NCBI GenBank assembly: GCA_032622095.1
Contig: CP136061.1
Location: 47,311,797-47,375,796, forward strand
DNA from: Siphonodentalium dalli
Lineage: Eukaryota > Mollusca > Scaphopoda > Gadilida > Siphonodentaliidae
Length of the DNA stretch: 64,000 bases
Direction: 5' to 3'
Part shown: positions 44,349-56,776 of the stretch, piece after piece
How positions within the stretch are numbered: position 1 is the stretch's first letter
How the letters are laid out: the number at the start of each line of letters is the position of its first letter
Notes under the pieces: generated by a model
The model's database searches: none
Told to the model about the DNA's origin: nothing
The model's input: only the letters and a program-made list of their open reading frames with translations
Made by a program: the position numbers and the translations under genes

Positions 44349-45137
44349 CAAGTCTGGATTTAGTGTGTCTTATATTTGCAGAATGATGTCCACAGAGGGT
44401 GAATTTAGTGACGCTATCCCGCACAATGGGCTAGCATCACTAAATTCACACTCTGGGGACCTCATTCTGCTTAGGCCTAATATTCTGGGAAGTACCTATA
44501 GTCTCAAATTAACATTGTTTTTAGTTACTTTTTCCCTTCTGTTTGGTCGTAACATATATCAATATAACATAACATCATTTGGACCATATTCATTGGCAAC
44601 CAAACTGGTTTCAAGCGACAAATCGCTAGAAAATTCGCAAGATTGTCAAGATGTAGCAAAATTCAAAGGGTTACGGGTGCGGGTGTACTCCGTTGATGCC
44701 CCGTTTGCGCGGAGTTAGAAAAGACGGGAAAAGTCGCGTGCGGCGATCTGAATAAACCGATTTTTTTCGTGGTACAATTGGAAAAAGTAGAATTGTACCA
44801 CAAAACTGGAACGAGATAGCCATGGTAACTCGGGCCACTGGCCAATCAGGACATGGCTTTTAAGCATAGTTAGGCAGGGTCGTATTACAATTTTCAATAT
44901 CCTCTAATTTTCAGAAGATTAAATGCATAATCGAGGTGACAAATGGGTACACCTCATCTTCAATTTTGGGGAACTTCAATCTGATTCTAGGTCTCCCATA
45001 GCAGTTGAGGCCTCAGTAGAGTGAGGTTCCCAGAGGGTGAATTTAGTGATGCTAGCCCACCTTGCATGATAGCATCACTAAATTCACCCTCTGAGGACCT
45101 CATTCTGCAAATGTCATACACACTAAATTCAGGCTTG
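44349..45137. mobile_element. hAT-like MITE with a foreign insert of about 350 bp
   Basis: Ends CAAGTCTGGATTTAGTG and CTAAATTCAGGCTTG. The flanking 8-mers TTCAGTGC and TTCGGTGA match at 6 of 8 positions. End hairpins at about 44375-44470 and 45010-45105. The spacer is interrupted at about 44541-44895 by an unrelated sequence that itself contains the inverted repeat 'gtggtacaattgg' and 'agaattgtaccac'. Confidence 0.82.
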
Positions 45138-45460
45138 TTCGGTGATCACCCTAAGCATGTAATGACGGTGACTAAGAGATCCAGACATCTCATACAGAGA
45201 AGAAATCGGCCGCCTTTAATTACACTGCAACTGCTGCACCGATTAGATACCATAAAACTATTATTTGTATATTTTCTCAACCAGAAAATAATCACATTGT
45301 ACCTCTGAGCCCATTCATTGGAGTTCTGATGGTCATAATGAATAATGACATTCAAATGAGAGTTTTACCTGGTTTTGATTTTTGGTCGGGTACCCAAAAA
45401 ATTATAACAAGCACAGGTAACCTCCTCTTGTGTGGATCACAAATTCACTGTTATTGGGAG

Positions 45461-45545
45461 TCCTACCAGTTTCACCATCGTTACACAGCTTATGGTGGCC
45501 TATTGAGCTATGTACCTTACCAACTGAACTAACATGGCCCCCTTG
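45461..45545 (-). mobile_element. Decayed tRNA-like SINE head
   Basis: On the minus strand TTAGTTCAGTTGGTAAGG resembles an A box, with a weak B-box-like GGTGAAACTGGT about 45 bases on. Too degenerate for a tRNA. Confidence 0.45.
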
Positions 45546-46363
45546 GAATGTTAATACAAATTCTTGGCTATTGCAAATTCTTTCTTGCCAGATAACCAGC
45601 TTTGCGAACGTCCCAAGTCATGCCAATTATCTTTGCCTAAAATCAATACATTAATTATCTGTAGATAATGTTAAATCTTCTCTGATCTGATGGTAATTAC
45701 TTGTAGCGCTCCTCATTCAGTAAGGTATTTGACAAATGTTGGATACATGATTACAGTCTATGGGGACATATGTCTCATCCAAATTCTAACAAGAAATCAA
45801 TCATCCATTGATCATCCAATTTTATCCCATTGAATTCCTTGAGGTGCAACCAAATAGCTGGTCAGGTATCCCAGTTGGTTCATATGTACCAGTAAGGCAA
45901 CATACATTTTATACCATGGTTTATGAACCCACCATACAACTGTTTTTCCCATGATGTAAAAATAAAATTATTGATTCATGTTCATGTTAACCAAAATATA
46001 AAGCACGTTAATAGCAAAGACTCTTCTCTTTAGCTTTCTCCTTATTTTCCATTATTTGAAATGTTTTATGGGAATATATACCTCGGTTTTTTTTTTAAAA
46101 CAGAACACTTATCGTTTTTAACATCTCCTGAAATTCAAACACTCAATTTCCAATGTTTGACTGTTATTGTGGAGGTGATAGATATTTTTAGTTCTCCATC
46201 CTGTATCCAATTTATTTTCACCGAAATGTTCGTAAACCATGTTATAATTTTGTTGTGGCCTAATGGAAAATATTCACCATCTAGCCTGTATACGGGGAAT
46301 TTTTGCGATCTATAAGATCATGCATAACAAGACACTATCTTAGTAATGTAATTGGTCTGCATA
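45546..46363. other. No gene recognised
   Basis: AT-rich. The open frame at 46061-46315 has no motif. Confidence 0.4.
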
Positions 46364-46367
46364 TTAA

Positions 46368-46550
46368 CTCTTTCATGTCAGAGCAGTGCTGGTGCAGCAT
46401 TAAATATTCTGTGCCAGTATATTCTCTTATTTATGCGAGTCTCCCATAGGGAGCCTTGCATATATAAGAGAATGCACTGGCTTACATGGTCAAGGTAAAT
46501 GTTTTTAGGCCAATATATTCTCTTATATATGCGAGGCTCCCTATGGGAGT
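46368..46550. mobile_element. Type B hairpin MITE, right end truncated
   Basis: TTAA at 46364-46367 and end CTCTTTCATGTCAGAGC. The first hairpin is complete and the second breaks off after 'ggctccctatgggag'. Confidence 0.78.
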
Positions 46551-47134
46551 TGATCAGCTAGGACTATTACTAATAATAAAACTTCTGTTTATTCCTTTGA
46601 TAGATCTGTTGTGATTATGTTAATGTATCCGGTTGTCATCTTATAAGTTATCATATTATGTGATAACATGATTTATACATATATACTTGTTATATACATT
46701 CCATGTTGATGTTATATTATTGTGTGTTGACACTAACAATAAAAGTTTTAATAAATTTTGCATTTATTTTCTGTGATATATCGCAAATTTTCAGTGATCA
46801 CAACCCCACCCCAAGTTATTGATAAATCATCCTTTTTCCTTCAGATAATGCTGAATGTGTCACTATCTCACTATTTTTCACACACCAAATGTGTTATATA
46901 TTACGAAAGGTTCGTTGGACTTAATAATAAATGCAGTCAATCTCAAAAACAGAATTCGTAATTATGTAAAATGATAAAACATAGTAACAATAGTGATATG
47001 GAAAGGCCATGATTAATTCAGGATTCTGAGAATTAAATGCGAAATGTAATCATAATATAACAAATGTTAGCAGCACTCTTGTTTACATTCGTACTGACAG
47101 GTTCTGTTTAAATTCAATTTGATATTATCATGGT
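46551..47134. other. No gene recognised
   Basis: AT-rich DNA. 'acaataaaagtttt' at about 46735 is a possible poly(A) site without an associated exon. Confidence 0.4.
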
Positions 47135-47380
47135 CAAGCCTTGAAATAGGGTGTCTGTCAATGAGGTTCCCAGAGGGTGAATTTAGTGATGCTACGCCGT
47201 ATAGCGGGCTAGCATCACCAAATTCACCCTCTGGGGACCTCATTCTGCTTACACCTCAGCAGAATGAGGTTCCCAGAGGGTGAATTTGGTGATGCTAGCC
47301 CACTATGCGGGGTACCATCACTAAATTCACCCTCCAGGGACCTTATTCTGCAAATGACAGACACCCTATTTCAAGGCTTG
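47135..47380. mobile_element. hAT-like MITE, double-hairpin form
   Basis: Ends CAAGCCTTGAAATAGGG and CCCTATTTCAAGGCTTG. Same layout as 12050-12303, including the 'cttacacctcag' joint between the two hairpins. Flanking 8-mers do not match. Confidence 0.85.
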
Positions 47381-47800
47381 GGTGGGGAATCATGTGGTTT
47401 TGAGGTTGAGAGATGTGGTGTGTATGGTGTGCCAAAGGTTTAGTAATGCAAAGAGTAAAGCCGGCAGCCAGGTTTTTCATTGAAAATCATTCAAATTATG
47501 TTCCTCTCATGTTGATCGATTTAACTTTGAAATTCAAGATGGCTGCTGGTGGCCATGTTTTTATGTTTACTCATACCATAGTATGGTAAACATAGTGTCA
47601 AAGTCTGGATTGACCACTCATCGTCCATCCATCCGCCTGTCATACCGTCTCTGTCCGTAAACACTTTACGCATGGTGTGATAACTCAAAACATTTTCTAT
47701 CTGATTGGAACCAAAGTTTGTATATGAATTTCTCAGTCCAAAAGACAGATTGAGTTCGAATATGGGTTTGATCTGACTATTTTCAACTAAGTTACGGCCC

Positions 47801-50301
47801 TTTTTAGCTCAACTTTACTTTGTAAAGTTTGAGCCATTGCCATGGCTTTGTCGTCTGTGTGCGCGTGTGTGCGTAAGGCGTCAACAATGCAGTCTACAGG
47901 TCGTACCTTTGATCGGATCATTATGAAATTTGTCATAGCTGTTGACATCAACATTTAGACTAGAATGATTCATTTTGGGGTCATTCGAAAAAAAAACATG
48001 GCCACCAGCGGCCATCTTTGATTTCAAAATTCAATGCATTAGCACGGGCTACAGGCCGTACTGTTCATCTTATTGTCATGAAATTTGTTATGGATGTTAA
48101 TATTGACATGTAGATGGGAACGAGTAATTTTGGGGTCATTCGGCCAAAAAAAATGGGCGCCGGCAGCCATCTTAGATTTTACTCTTTGCATGACCAAATC
48201 CTTTGACATGGGCTACAGGTCGTACCTTTGGTCAGATCATCATAAAATGTGTCATGGATGTTAACAATGATATGTAGATGGGAACGAGTCATTTTTGGGT
48301 CATTCGGGCAAAAGACATGGCCGCCAGCAGCCATCTTGGATTTTACTCTTTGTATGACTAAATCCTTTAGCACGGGCTACAGGTCGTACCTTTAGTCTGA
48401 TCATCATAAAATTTGTCATGAATGTTAATAATGACATGTGGATGGGAACAAGTCATTTTGGGGTCATTCGGCGGAAAAACATGGCAGCCAGCAGCCATCT
48501 TGGATTTTACTCTTTGTATGACTAAATCCTTTAGCACAGGCTACAGGTCGTACCTTTAGTGTGATCATCATAAAATTTGTCAGGGATGTTAACATTGGCA
48601 TGTAGATGGGAACGAGTCATTTTGGGGTCATTCGGCCATAAAACATGGCCACCAGCAGCCATCTTTGATTTCAAAATTCAATCCTTTAGCACGGGCTACA
48701 GGTCGTAATTTTAGTCTGATCATCATATAATTTGTCATGGATGTTAACAATGACATGTAGATGGGAACGAGTAATTTTGGGGTCATTCGGCCAAAAAACA
48801 TGGTCGCCAGCAGCCATCTTGGATTTTACTCTTTGTATGACTAAATCCTTTAGCACTGGCTACAGGTCGTAACGTTGAAATTGGAATGTAGATGGGAACG
48901 AGTCATTTTGGCGTCATTCGGACAAAAAACATGGCCGTCAGCGGCCATCTTGGATTTCAAAATTTAATCCATTAGCACGGGCCACAGGTCGTACTGTTCG
49001 TCTGATCATCATCAAATTTGTCATGGATGATAATATTGACATTCGGCCACAAAAACATGGTCGCCAGCAGCCATCTTGGATTTTACTCTTTGTATGACTA
49101 AATACTTTAGCACGGGCTACAGGTTGTAGCTTTAGTCTGGTCATCATAAAATTTGTCATGAATGTTAATAATGACATGTAGATGGGAACGAGTCATCTTG
49201 GGGGTCATTCGACCAAAAAACATGGCCGCCAGCAGCCATCTTTGATTTTACTCTTTGTATGACTAAATCCTTTAGCACGGGCTACAGGTCGTACCTTTAG
49301 TCTGATCATCATAAAATTTGTCATGGCTGTTGAAATTGGAATGTAGATGGGAACGAGTCATTTTGGAGTCATTCGAACAAAAAACATGGCCGTCAGTGGC
49401 CATCTTTGATTTCAAAATTTAATCCATTAGCACGGGCCACAGGTCGTACTGTTCGTCTGATCATCATGAAATTTGTCATGGATGATAATATTGACATGTA
49501 GATGGGAACGAGTAATTTTGGGGTCATTCGGCCAAAAAACATGGCCGCCAGCAGCTATCTTGGATTTTACTCTTTGTATGACTAAATCCTTTAGCACGGG
49601 CTACAGGTTGTACCTTTAGTCTGATCATCATAAAATTTGTAATGAATGTTAATAATGACATGTAGATGGGAACGAGTCATTTTGGGGTCATTTGGCCCAA
49701 AAACATGGCCGCCAGCAGCCATCTTGGATTTTACTCTTTGTATGACTAAATTCTTTAGCATGGGCTACAGGTCGTACCTTTGGTCTGAACGTCATAAAAT
49801 TTGTCATGGTTGTTAACGATGACATGTAGAATTGTAGATGGGAACGACTCATTTTGGGGTCATTCGGCCGAAAACATGGCCGCCAGCAGCCATCTTGGAT
49901 TTTACTTTTCTCTTAATGAATGTTAATAATGACATGTAGATGGGAACGAGTCATTTTGGGGTCATTTGGCCCAAAAACATGGCCGCCAGCAGCCATCTAG
50001 GATTTTACTCTTTGTATGACTAAATTCTTTAGCATGGGCTACAGGTCGTACCTTTAGTCTGATCGTCATAAAATTTGTCATGGATGTTAACGATGACATG
50101 TAGATGGGAACGACTCATTTTGGGGTCATTCGGCCGAAAACAAGGCCGCCAGCAGCCATCTTGGATTTTACTTTTCTCTTCATGTCTATAAACATGTATT
50201 AGACATTCAACTTTCCACATTCCTAATCGCTCCATTGACTGTAATACATTAAATTATTCCCTTTCCAAGTTGAGCTACAGTGTCATTGACACTTTCATTT
50301 G
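47801..50301 (+). repeat. Left arm of a giant inverted repeat, about 15 monomers
   Basis: The arm begins 'tttttagctcaactttactt' and then has a GT-rich stretch. It contains tandem monomers of about 160 bases: 'gggctacaggtcgtaccttt', 'gatgggaacgagtcattttg', 'cagccatcttggattttact'. It ends 'ctacagtgtcattgacac'. Monomers differ by substitutions and short deletions. No coding capacity is shared among them. Confidence 0.93.
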
Positions 50302-51100
50302 AAAAATATTAACGAAATATGGCTGTATTATCACTTGAGTATCATGAAATTTGGCTGTATTACCACTTTATTTTAGAGTTATCCATCTTCATCCGCAATT
50401 TTGTCCGAGACCGTCCATTTGAAGACGTTTTTCTGGGCCACAAATAATTGCACATCTCGAGAAATAACAAACTTCAAATATCAATATCCGATCACTCTGG
50501 GTTTTGATGGGTGGGTTCCTCGACTCGAATGAAATATTTTTTTACCCCCGATGCCAAAGAAATAGTAATTTTGGATAATGCATCTTTAATTTAGATTGAA
50601 CTCCTTCCTCAATTTAATTTGTTTGGAGCGATATTAAACCCAATTCACCAATTCCATCCCATGCATTTGGACTACTTAGCTATTAGTATGGCTATATCAT
50701 TTTCTGATGTCTCTTATGCCAATGTGCAGACAAAGAAAGCTATTGTATCTAACTTTAAACAAGGGGTACGCATCTAAGATGCTTTTGTCGAGTTTTTTGG
50801 CAGTCGAACCAAACTTCTGCCAATAAGGTGCACAACTCCAGGAAAAAAAGTCGGACGGTGGTATATTATTGCAATAGACCTATATAGAATCCGTTAATAT
50901 TTCATTGAGTTATCGCACTAACGGTGATAAAATTGTTATTAAAATAGACAAACTAAGACCCATAACTCCCAAAGAGAATTCGGACAAACCAGGTTTTCGA
51001 ACTCGTCCGAGATATTGTTGCAAGAGACTCATATACCAAATATTGTTTAAATCGGTTAATATTTCATTGAGTTATCGCGCTAACGGTGATAACATTGCTA
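50302..51100. repeat. Spacer of the giant inverted repeat
   Basis: Includes a half-copy of the 21619-22143 inverted repeat (about 50460-50575) and, at about 50900-51090, 'gttatcgcactaacggtgat'-type modules that recur as three tandem copies at 54945-55425. Confidence 0.75.
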
Positions 51101-54100
51101 ATGAAAGTGTCAATGACACTGTAGCTCAACTTGGAAAGGGAATAATTTCATGTGTTAAAGTCAATGGAGTGATTAGGAATGTGGAAAGTTGAAAGGCCTA
51201 GTTATGCAAAGAGTAAAATCTAAGATGGCCACTGGCAGCCCTGTTTTTTTGCCAAATGACCCCAAAAAGACTCCGTCCCCATTTACATGTCATTATTAAC
51301 ATCCAGTACGAATTTCATGATGATCTGACAAATGATACGACCTGTAGCCTGTGTCAAAGGATTTAGTCATACAAAGAGTAAAATCCAAGATGGCTGCTGG
51401 CAGCCATGTTTTTTGGCCAAATGACTCCAAAATGAATAATTCCCATCTACATGTCATTGTTAACATCCGTAAAAAATTTCATGAAGATCTGACCAAAGCT
51501 ACGACCTGTAGGCCGCATCAAAGGATTTAGTCATGCAAAGAGTTAAATCCAAGATGGCTTCTGGTGGCCATTCTTTTTGGCCGAATGACCCCAAAATGAC
51601 TCGTTCCCATCTACATGTCAATATTAACATCCATGACAAATTTCATGATAATCAGACGAGCAGTATGACCTGTAGCCCGCGCCAATGGATTGAATTTTGA
51701 AATCCAAAATGGCGGCTGGTGGCCATGTTTTTTGCCGAATGACCCCAAAATAACTCGTTCCCATCTACATGACAATGTCAACATTCATGACAAATTTCAT
51801 AAAGATCGGACCAAAGGTACGACCTGTAGCCCGTGCTAATGGATTGAATTTTGAAATCCAAGATGACCGCTGGTGGCCATGTTGTTTGTCCGAATGACCC
51901 CAAAATTACTTGTTCCCATCTACATTCCAATTTCAACAGCCTTGACAAATTTCATGATGATCAGACTAAAGGTACGACCTGTGGCCCGTGCTAAAGGATT
52001 TAGTCATACAAAGAGTAAAATCCAAAATGGCTGCTGGCGGCCATGTTTTTTTGCCGAATGACCCCAAAATGACTCGTTCCCATCTACATGTCATTGTTAA
52101 CATCCATGAAAAATTTAAGATGATCCGACCAAAGGTACGACCTGTAGGCCGTGCCAAAGAATTTAGTCATGCAAAGAGTAAAATCTAAGATGGCTGCCGG
52201 TGGCCATGTTTTTTGGCCGAACAACCCCAAAATTTCATGATGATCAGACAAACAGTACGACCTGTAGCCCGTGCTAATGGATTGAATATTGAAATCCAAG
52301 ATGGCCACTGGCGGCCATGTTTTTTCCCGAATGAACCCAAAATGACTCGTTCCCATCTACATTTCAATGTCAACAGCTATGACACATTTTATGATGATCC
52401 GACCAAGGGTACGACCTGTAGGCCGTACCAAAGAATTTAGTCATGCAAAGAGTAAATCTAAGATGGCTGCCGGCGGCCATGTTTTTGGGCCGAATGACCC
52501 CAAAATTAGTCGTTCCCATCTGCATGTCAATGTTAACATTCATGACAAATTTCATGATGATCAGACCAAAGGTACGACCTGTAGCCCGTGCTAATGGATT
52601 GAATTTTGAAATCCAAGATGGCCACTGGCGGCCATGTTGTTTGTCCGAATGACCAGAAAATGACTCATTCCAATCTACATTCAAATTTCAACAGCCATGA
52701 CAATTTTCATGATGATCAGACTAAAGGTACGACCTGTAGCCCGTGCTAAAGGATTTGGTCATACAAAGAGTAAAATCCAAAATGGCTGCCGGCGGCCATG
52801 TTTTTGGACCGAATGACCCCAAAATTAGTCGTTCCTATCTACATGTCAATGTTAACATTCATGACAAATTTCATGATGATCAGACCAAAGGTACGACCTG
52901 TAGCCCGTGCTAATGGATTGAATTTTGAAATCCAAGATGGCCACTGGCGGCCATGTTGTTTGTCCGAATGACCTGAAAATGACTCGTTCCCATCTACATT
53001 CCAATTTCAACAGCCATGACAAATTTCATGATGATCAGGCTAAAGGTACGACCTGTAGCCCGTGCTAAAGGATTTAGTCATACAAAGAGTAAAATCCAAA
53101 ATGGCTGCTGGTGGCCATGTTTTTTTGCCGAATGACCCCAAAATTACTCGTTCCCATCTACATGTTATTGTTAACATCCATGACACATTTTATGATGATC
53201 CGACCAAAGGTACGACCTGTAGGCCGTGCCAAAGAATTTAGTCATGTAAAGAGTAAATCTAAGATGGCTGCCGGTGGCCATGTTTTTGGGCCGACCAACC
53301 CCAAAATTACTCGTTCCCATCTACATGTCAATATTAATATCCATGACAAATTTCATGATGATCAGACAAACAGTACGACCTGTAGCCCGTGCTAATGGAT
53401 TGAATATTGAAATCCAAGATGGCCACTGGCGGCCATGTTTTTTCCCGAATGAACCCAAAGTGACTCGTTCCCATCTACATTTCAATGTCAACAGCTATGA
53501 CACATTTTATGATGATCCGACCAAGGGTACGACCTGTAAGCTGTACCAAAGAATTTAGTAATGCAAAGAGTAAATCAAAATGGCTGCCGGCGGCCATGTT
53601 TTTGGACCGAATGACCCCAAAATTAGTCGTTCCCATCTACATGTCAATGTTAACATTCATGACAAATTTCATGATGATCAGACCAAAGGTACGACCTGTA
53701 GCCCGTGCTAATGGATTGAATTTTGAAATCCAAGATGGCCACTGGCAGCCATGTTGTTTGTCCGAATGACCTGAAAATGACTCGTTCCCATCTACATTCC
53801 AATTTCAACAGCCATGACAAATTTCATGATGATCAGGCTAAAGGTACGACCTGTAGCCCGTGCTAAAGGATTTAGTCATACAAAGAGTAAAATCCAAAAT
53901 GGCTGCTGGTGGCCATGTTTTTTTGCCGAATGACCCCAAAATTACTCGTTCCCATCTACATGTCATTGTTAACATCCATGACACATTTTATGATGATCCG
54001 ACCAAAGGTACGACCTGTAGGCCGTGCCAAAGAATTTAGTCATGCAAAGAGTAAATCTAAGATGGCTGCCAGCGGCCATGTTTTTGGGCCGAATGACCCC

Positions 54101-54950
54101 AAAATTACTTGTTCCCATCTACATGTCAATGTTAACATTCATGACAAATTTCATGATGATCAGACCAAAGGTACGACCTGTAGCCCGTGCTAATGGATTG
54201 AATTTCGAAATCCAAGATGGCCGCTGGCGGCCATGTTGATTGTCCAAATGACCCCAAAACTCGTTCCCATCTACATTCCAATTTCAACAGCCGTGACAAA
54301 TTTCATGATGATCAGACTAAACATACGACCTGTAGCCCGTGCTAAAGGATTTAGTCATACAAAGAGTAAAATCCAAAATGGCTGTTGGCGGCCATGTTTT
54401 TTTGCCGAATGACCCCAAAATGACTCGTTCCCTTCTACATGTCATTGTTAACATCCATGAAAAAATTTATGATGATCCGACCAAAGGTACAACCTGTAGC
54501 CCGCGCTAATGGCCGTGCCAAAGAATTTAGTCATGCAAAGAGTAAAATCTAAGATGGCTGCCGGTGGCCATGTTTTTTGGCCGACCAACCCCAAAATTAC
54601 TCGTTCCCATCTACATGTCAATATTAACATCCATGACAAATTTCATGATGATCAGACGAACAGTACGACCTGTAGCCCGTGCTAATGGATTGAATATTGA
54701 AATCCAAGATGGCCACTGGCGGCCATGTTTTTTTCCCGAATGAACCCAAAATTACTCGTTCCCATCTACATGTCAATGTCAACAGCTATTTCATAATGAT
54801 CCGACCAAAGGTACGACCTGTAGCCCGTGCTAAAGGAAATTGTTGACGCATCATGCACACACACACACACGCACACACACACACACGCACACACAGACGA
54901 CAAAGCCATGGCAATAGCTCAAACTTTACAAAGTAAAGTTGAGCTAAAAA
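51101..54950 (-). repeat. Right arm of the giant inverted repeat, about 23 monomers
   Basis: Complementary to the left arm. It starts 'atgaaagtgtcaatgacact' and carries monomers such as 'aagatggctgccggcggcca' and 'caaaggtacgacctgtagcc'. It ends 'aagtaaagttgagctaaaaa', the complement of the left start. Blocks of several monomers recur as a unit (52715-53255 resembles 53515-54055), showing segmental amplification inside the array. All open frames here are repeat readings. Confidence 0.93.
54853..54899. repeat. CA microsatellite
   Basis: An ACACAC run with two GCAC interruptions. Its counterpart in the left arm is the short 'tgtgtgcgcgtgtgtgcg' at about 47856, so the tract expanded on one side only. 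Confidence 0.92.
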
Positions 54951-55425
54951 TAGACAAACTAAGACCCATAACTCCGCGAAAAAAATTCGGACAAACCTGG
55001 TTTTCGAACTTGTCCGAGATATTGTTGCAGGAGACTCATATACCAAATATTGTTGAAATCGGTTAATATTTCATCGAGTTATCGCGCTAACGATGATCAA
55101 ATTGCTAAAAATAGATAAACTAAGACCCATAACTACGGGAAACAAATTCGGACAAACCTGGTTTTCGAACTTGTCCGAGATATTGTTGCAAGAGACTCAT
55201 ATACCAAATATTGTTGAAGTCGGTTAATATTTCATCGAGTTATCGCGCTAACGGTGATAAAATTGCTAAAAATAGATAAACTAAGACCCATAACTACGGG
55301 AAACAAATTCGGACAAACCTGGTTTTCGAACTCGTCCGAGATATTGTTGCAAGAGTCTCATATACCAAATATTGTTGAAATTGGTTAATATTTGTGTGAG
55401 TTATCGCACTAACGGTGAAAAACTT
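54951..55425 (+). repeat. Three tandem modules of about 160 bp flanking the giant inverted repeat
   Basis: 'tagacaaactaagacccata' starts near 54950, 55110 and 55270, each followed by 'attcggacaaacctggtttt' and 'tatcgcgctaacg' (the last copy is more diverged). Related to 50935-51090 in the spacer. Confidence 0.85.
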
Positions 55426-55917
55426 GACTAAAAACCATCTAAGATGGATAACTCTTGTCAAAAAGTTTGGACGTGACCTATTTTCTACATGCAGTAAATA
55501 GTCATGGGGAGCAACTCACATACCAAAATTTGTTTGAATCCGTTCACAAATGTCAAAGTTATAAGGCATTCTTTAGGTCCGCCCGCCCACGTCAAACCAT
55601 AAGTCGAGTTTTTCGTTTTTCGACTAAAAATGTTCCAACAATACACATGACATGCTATTGCTATTAAGTAGACTAGAAAATGTTTGCTGTATTGCACAGC
55701 TGAGTATATCACTGTACAGATGGTCTGAGGTCATTATAAATGTTATAAGTTTAGAAGAGATGCCAAGGTTCAGCATAATCAATGCCAGTGATTAGTAGAG
55801 AGCTCTACTATATAATTGATATTAATGGGTCAGCAGTGAGGTGGGCTTATCTTGATGACTGTGTTGTTGGTAGAATTTGATACATTATCATTGTAAACTT
55901 AAATTGGACTCTATTAA

Positions 55918-56309
55918 CCCTTTACCCAACAAACCGGCCAAAACCGGCCAAAACAAGCTTCAACAGCCTAAATTATCTTGGGTCTGTCTCAATAAAACCA
56001 TACAAATATGGATATCATTGGAACCGGCTCCTTGACCACATTGTGATAGTTACAGTTATGCCCTGTGCCAATGCATTCTCTTATATATGCGAGTCAACCA
56101 TAGGTCGCCTCGCATATATAAGAGAATGCATTGGCCTAAAAAAAATCTTTTTTTAACACTTTTTACCATTTTTTCTTACATTCTTTAACAATTTTATAAT
56201 TTTTAATGTTTTAAGCCAATGCATTCTCTTATATATGCGAGGCGACCTATGGTCGACTCGCATATATAAGAGAATGCATTGGCACAGGGCCGTTCTGTTG
56301 GGTAAAGGG
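55918..56309. mobile_element. TTAA-flanked type A hairpin MITE, inverted
   Basis: TTAA at 55914-55917 and 56310-56313; ends CCCTTTACCCAACAAACCGG and CCGTTCTGTTGGGTAAAGGG. The internal order is reversed relative to 26449-26867. Confidence 0.9.
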
Positions 56310-56313
56310 TTAA

Positions 56314-56772
56314 CCCAAGTATACCATGTACGGGTCACCTTTTCACATTTAATCCAAAGCTGCGCTCGTGCAGCATTACAGATCCTGTGCCAGTGCATTA
56401 TCTTATATATATGGGAGTGACCCATAAATTGCAATAAGTTGTGTTATGTAAATGTGTCGATAATAGTACATAACAGTTTACTCTATAATTCAACATCCAA
56501 GCTCTAATTTATTATTCTGATCATAGTAAATAACTATTGCCAAGGGATGGGTTAAATATCAGCTGATCAAGATCGGCCTATCGTTAACTAATTTCGGTAG
56601 AAAATGATGGCTCCTATCTACAGGTAACCCCCAAGATCCATATGAAGTTTGGTGATGCTTAGATGAGAGATGTGACCTGCAGGATCACAGATTCATGGAT
56701 GCACAGACAGACAAGATCCCATGGCAATAACTCACTACTTTACTTTGTCAAGTTGAGCTAAACATATCTCTC
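56314..56772. repeat. Mixed repeat pieces
   Basis: 'agctgcgctcgtgcagcatt' with the start of a type B hairpin at 56355-56415, then a copy of the 'gccaagggatgggttaaata' module also at about 7617. It ends 'tactttgtcaagttgagcta'. Confidence 0.55.
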
Positions 56773-56776
56773 TTGA

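Noticed and set aside
48179-54639. Many open frames with shared peptides such as 'MTRSHLHVNVNIHDKFHDDQ' in the satellite arms
   Set aside because: They are the same monomer read in different frames on both strands, with frames shifting between monomers. No conserved coding phase.
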